A stretch of DNA of 54,502 nt from Candidatus Neomarinimicrobiota bacterium (GTDB taxonomy: Bacteria > Fidelibacterota > UBA8477 > JABMPR01). Below the pieces are notes generated by a model. That model was not told the DNA's origin and did no database searches. It worked only from the letters and a program-made list of their open reading frames with translations. How positions within the stretch are numbered: position 1 is the first letter of the stretch; each line of letters begins with the position of its first letter. A program made the translations under genes and the position numbers. Shown in pieces: positions 51,523 to 54,502 of this stretch. Location of the stretch: NCBI GenBank assembly GCA_016784545.1, contig JADHUM010000021.1:1-54502 (forward strand). Reading direction: 5' to 3'.

Positions 51523-53844
51523 ATGAAACATAAAATGATACAAACAAGCGTTTTAGCATGCTTGATATCCATGGCCAGCGTGGGCTTTGCCCAGGTCGCT
51601 CCCATTGATTTTGAGACAGAAGGCAATGGTGCCGATTGGACCTGGACTCCTTTTGAGAATGATTCTAACCCCCCTGTTGGTGTGGTAGCGAACCCGGATC
51701 AAACTGGAATCAACACTTCAGCCACTGCGGCTTCTTTTACGGCCCTCACCACAGGCCAACCCTGGGCTGGTTGTGAATCGCAACATGGAGCGGATATAGG
51801 TACATACTCTATAAATGTCTCCAATAGCACCATTAAGATCATGGTGTACAAGCCTGTACTCAGCGATGTGGGCATCAAATTGGTAAAGCCTGATGGCTGG
51901 TCAATGGGCGAAATCAAAGTAGCCAATACTGTCATAAATGAATGGGAAGAGCTCACATTTGATTTCTCAAGCCAGATGCAGGATGGGTACGATCAGATTG
52001 TGATCTTCCCTGACTTTGATCTTGCTGGTAGAGCGACGGATAATACCTGTTACTTCGATAACATCACCTTTTCAGGACAAGAATTGCCTCCAGGTCCAGC
52101 AGCCCACGCTCCAGTACCTACAGAACCAGCAAATGATGTCATCTCTGTCTTTAGTGACAGTTATGAGAATATCGCTGGAACCAACTTCTATCCTGGTTGG
52201 GGTCAGGCTACAGTAGTTACAGAAGTTGCCATTGAGGGCAACAATACACTGCTGTATAGCGGTTTGAATTATCAGGGAATCGAATTAGGCAGTACCCAGG
52301 ATTTAACTGGAATGGAAAACCTTCACGTTGATTTCTGGAGTGCTAACTCGAATGCTCTTCAGGTTTTCCTCATCAGTGTAGCCTCTGGGGAACAAGCTTA
52401 CACTTTCACAGTCAGTAATGATGCCTGGGTAAGTGTTGATATCCCCCTCACCACATTCTCAGACCTTGGTCTGGCACTCAATGATATTTTCCAACTGAAA
52501 TTTGTTGGAGATGGTGATGTCTATCTGGACAATCTTTATTTTCTTGGTGAGGTAATAGTTGTCGAGGAAGGACCGAATGCACCCATCGATTTTGAAGTTG
52601 ATGGTTATGGAGCAGATTGGACCTGGACAGTTTTTGAGAATGATTCGAATCCAGCTTTAGAAATTATTGCCAATCCGTTCAGCTCAGGGATTAATACTTC
52701 AGCAACAGTTGCCAAATTTACAGCCTTGCAAGCTGGTGCCCCCTGGGCTGGCGTAGAGTCCCTCCACGGCGGTGGAGACATTGGCACCTTTAGTTTTAGT
52801 ACGACAAATAGTACGGTTAAAATGATGGTGTACAAAAGTGTCATCAGTGATGTGGGTATCAAATTCGCAGAGTCCAATGGTGAAGCCCAACCTGAGGTTA
52901 AAGTCGCCAATACAGTGATCAATGAGTGGGAAGAACTAACCTTTGATCTTTCTGGTAGCATCGGTATGGGTATTACAGGAATTATTGATCAGATCATTGT
53001 ATTCCCAGATTTTCAAACAAGAACTTCTGAGAACATTTGTTACTTCGATAATATCACCTTCTCCGAGGGTGGTGGTGGACCAGGCGGTGCACCAGAAGTT
53101 GCAGCACCTGTTCCAAACGAAAATGCTTCAGGCGTTATTTCTATCTTTAGCGATACTTATACAAACATTGATGGCGTCAATCTGAATCCAGGCTGGGGAC
53201 AAGCAACCGTTGTGTCTGAAGTAGCAATTGCGGGCAATAATACACTGAAGTATGCTGGTTTGAACTATCAGGGTACTGAGTTTACTGCACAGGATGTTTC
53301 AGGAATGAACTACATGCATGTCGACTACTGGACAGACAATTCAACTGCTTTGAACTTTTTTGTGATCAGCCAGACGCCTACAGTTGATAGTGATTATCAT
53401 ACCTTTGCACTAGCATCCGAACAATGGGTAAGTGTGGATATTCCACTGACAACTTATCCCAACGTGGATCTCGCTGATGTATTTCAGTTCAAGGTCGAAG
53501 GAAATGGAACTATTTATTGGGATAATCTTTACTTCCATTCTAATCCCGTAAGTGTTGATGACGTGGCTGAATTACTTCCACAGGAATTTGCACTGGAACA
53601 AAATTTCCCCAATCCATTCAATCCTTCTACTACCATACGTTATAGTCTGGTTGAATCAGGACATGTTGCCCTTAAGTTGTTCAATATCAATGGACAAGAG
53701 GTCGCAAAACTGGTAGACGAAATGGCTGGGTCAGGTGAATATATATATAACTTGAATGCTGGTAATCTCGCTGCTGGAACTTATATCTACTCACTCACAG
53801 TTGGACAACAGAGTAGTGTTAAAAAGATGGTGCTGATTAAATAA
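51523..53844 (+). CDS. Glycan-binding protein with duplicated A-B module pair and T9SS tail
   Basis: An exported, apparently non-catalytic protein of 773 residues. The ATG at 51523 follows GGAG and begins the signal peptide. Two module types alternate as A1-B1-A2-B2. A modules open with 'PIDFETEGNGADWTWTPFEN' and 'PIDFEVDGYGADWTWTVFEN' and end 'CYFDNITFS'. B modules open with 'NDVISVFSDSYENI' and 'SGVISIFSDTYTNI' and contain 'GNNTL.Y.GLNYQG'. All look like jelly-roll carbohydrate-binding folds. A T9SS tail ('EQNFPNPFNPSTTIRYSL') ends the protein. It is the last gene of the right operon, 92 bp after GH17 and just before a terminator. It probably holds beta-glucan at the surface; ligand unknown. 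A paralogue starts at 54147. Confidence 0.82.
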   Translation: MKHKMIQTSVLACLISMASVGFAQVAPIDFETEGNGADWTWTPFENDSNPPVGVVANPDQTGINTSATAASFTALTTGQPWAGCESQHGADIGTYSINVSNSTIKIMVYKPVLSDVGIKLVKPDGWSMGEIKVANTVINEWEELTFDFSSQMQDGYDQIVIFPDFDLAGRATDNTCYFDNITFSGQELPPGPAAHAPVPTEPANDVISVFSDSYENIAGTNFYPGWGQATVVTEVAIEGNNTLLYSGLNYQGIELGSTQDLTGMENLHVDFWSANSNALQVFLISVASGEQAYTFTVSNDAWVSVDIPLTTFSDLGLALNDIFQLKFVGDGDVYLDNLYFLGEVIVVEEGPNAPIDFEVDGYGADWTWTVFENDSNPALEIIANPFSSGINTSATVAKFTALQAGAPWAGVESLHGGGDIGTFSFSTTNSTVKMMVYKSVISDVGIKFAESNGEAQPEVKVANTVINEWEELTFDLSGSIGMGITGIIDQIIVFPDFQTRTSENICYFDNITFSEGGGGPGGAPEVAAPVPNENASGVISIFSDTYTNIDGVNLNPGWGQATVVSEVAIAGNNTLKYAGLNYQGTEFTAQDVSGMNYMHVDYWTDNSTALNFFVISQTPTVDSDYHTFALASEQWVSVDIPLTTYPNVDLADVFQFKVEGNGTIYWDNLYFHSNPVSVDDVAELLPQEFALEQNFPNPFNPSTTIRYSLVESGHVALKLFNINGQEVAKLVDEMAGSGEYIYNLNAGNLAAGTYIYSLTVGQQSSVKKMVLIK
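51601..53545 (+). repeat. Coding tandem duplication, modules A1-B1-A2-B2
   Basis: Within the preceding gene, segments 51601-52082 (A1) and 52582-53069 (A2) encode similar domains, as do 52105-52556 (B1) and 53102-53545 (B2). DNA similarity remains visible, for example around 'gattggacctggac' in both A units, so the duplication appears fairly recent. Confidence 0.75.
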
Positions 53845-53865
53845 CATCAGCTTGTAAGTATGGTC

Positions 53866-53900
53866 AACCAGTATTCCAGGTGAATACTGGTTGGCTTTTT
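53866..53900 (+). terminator. Intrinsic terminator of the right operon
   Basis: A perfect 11-bp stem (AACCAGTATTC / GAATACTGGTT) with loop CAGGT, followed by GGC and TTTTT, begins 21 bp after the stop codon of the glycan-binding-protein gene. Confidence 0.88.
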
Positions 53901-54146
53901 ATGCATATCAATTTTGAAAAGGTTATTGAATTGGATCAGAAGTAGAATGTTTTTAAAGAATTATTAACTAGAGCAAACTACTAACACCGACTAAGTTTAT
54001 GGAGTGTTATAAAATTCAATTGCAGTACCAGCTCAAACAGACCTGACGCACTGGTTATATCGAATCGAAGTGGCGTGAATGCATAAGCAACAAATATCAT
54101 TTTTGAAGATAGTTATAGTTTATCAATTAACCGAATTGGAGGATTT
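53901..54146 (+). other. Intergenic leader before the last gene
   Basis: An AT-rich stretch that must hold the promoter of the gene at 54147, since a terminator precedes it. GGAGG at 54138-54142 is the ribosome site. No clear -35/-10 or sigma54 pair was found. Confidence 0.4.
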
Positions 54147-54502
54147 ATGAAATCAAGAACGATTATCTTAATACTTCTGACTTGTCTATTGTCAATGGGA
54201 GGAGCGATTTTTGCTCAAAATGCTCCTGTTGATTTTGAAGTCGGAGGCAATGGTGCGGACTGGACCTGGATAGTAGCTGAGGATGGTACGAATCCAGCGC
54301 TGGAGATTATTGCCAATCCCGTGAGTGGTGGCATCAATACCACTGCAACCGTTGCCCAGTTCACAGCAGAACTAGCTGGACAACCCTGGGCTTTATTCCA
54401 TTCAGAGGGTATTGGCGAGTTTACTTTTGATGCCACAAACTCTACTGTAAAAATCATGGTTAATAAACCAGTGATCAGTAATGTCGGCCTCAAATTTGAA
54501 GG
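54147..54502 (+). CDS. A-module glycan-binding protein, partial (paralogue)
   Basis: The gene runs off the right edge; about 118 residues are visible. A perfect GGAGG precedes the ATG. The signal peptide ('MKSRTIILILLTCLLSMGG' onward to 'FAQ') is followed by an A-type module, 'PVDFEVGGNGADWTWIVAED', then 'NPALEIIANP' and 'STVKIMVNKPVISNVGLKF'. It closely follows modules A1 and A2 of the gene at 51523-53844. It therefore looks like a tandem gene duplicate under its own promoter, probably another exported beta-glucan-binding or multi-module protein. Whether a catalytic domain follows cannot be seen. Confidence 0.85.
   Translation, partial: MKSRTIILILLTCLLSMGGAIFAQNAPVDFEVGGNGADWTWIVAEDGTNPALEIIANPVSGGINTTATVAQFTAELAGQPWALFHSEGIGEFTFDATNSTVKIMVNKPVISNVGLKFE

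Noticed and set aside
1-54502. CRISPR arrays, insertion sequences, tRNA and rRNA genes
   Set aside because: No spaced short repeats, transposase frames, terminal repeats or tRNA/rRNA-like sequences were seen; most intergenic gaps are too short to hold them.

Overview
This window looks like one large beta-glucan utilisation region from a Gram-negative bacterium of the FCB superphylum. Many exported proteins end in the roughly 80-90 residue sorting domain with an 'FPNPFN' core that type IX secretion (T9SS) uses. There is also a TonB-dependent receptor with an N-terminal carboxypeptidase-regulatory domain, and a PorV-type outer-membrane protein. The spelling of the tails (for example EQNFPNPFNPSTTI), the lack of a SusD gene and the gene style suggest Candidatus Neomarinimicrobiota or a neighbour such as Calditrichota or Ignavibacteria. 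That placement is inference; no rRNA or tRNA gene was seen.

Left part (1-19497, all minus strand). Read in the direction of transcription: SSS sodium/sugar symporter, multi-module surface glycan-binding protein, TonB receptor, a 1165-residue T9SS-tailed protein, PorV-like protein, SurA-like lipoprotein, two GH16 beta-glucanases, and a GH5-CBM6 enzyme. After a 129-bp gap come an HlyD-like adaptor and a VTC-domain protein that runs off the left edge. Both GH16 enzymes have the circularly permuted fold order known from the Fibrobacter succinogenes 1,3-1,4-beta-glucanase.

Centre (19814-36838). A three-gene sensory operon encodes a membrane-anchored solute-binding protein, a histidine kinase and a sigma54-type response regulator, with no ABC permease. 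Divergent from it is a GH3 lipoprotein plus a CotH-domain secreted protein, preceded by a plausible sigma54 -24/-12 promoter and an upstream dyad. A second GH5 (Ig-like and CBM9-like modules), a SLC13-type permease with RCK_C domains and a second CotH protein follow on the minus strand.

Right part (37040-54502, all plus strand). A MATE transporter is followed by an apparent operon: clan GH-A hydrolase, ROK repressor, GPH sugar symporter with an inserted extracytoplasmic domain, GH30, GH149/GH161-type beta-1,3-oligoglucan phosphorylase, cytoplasmic GH3, GH17 lipoprotein and a tandem-module glycan-binding protein. It closes with an intrinsic terminator. A second copy of the binding-module type begins at the right edge.

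Working model (inference): GH16 and GH5 enzymes and the binding proteins act on mixed-linkage glucan and/or laminarin at the surface. The TonB receptor imports oligosaccharides, and the lipoprotein GH17, GH30 and GH3 trim them in the periplasm or at a membrane. The SSS and GPH carriers bring glucose and oligosaccharides into the cell, where the phosphorylase and the second GH3 finish the job. Control is probably split between the binding-protein/kinase/sigma54 regulator system and the ROK repressor.
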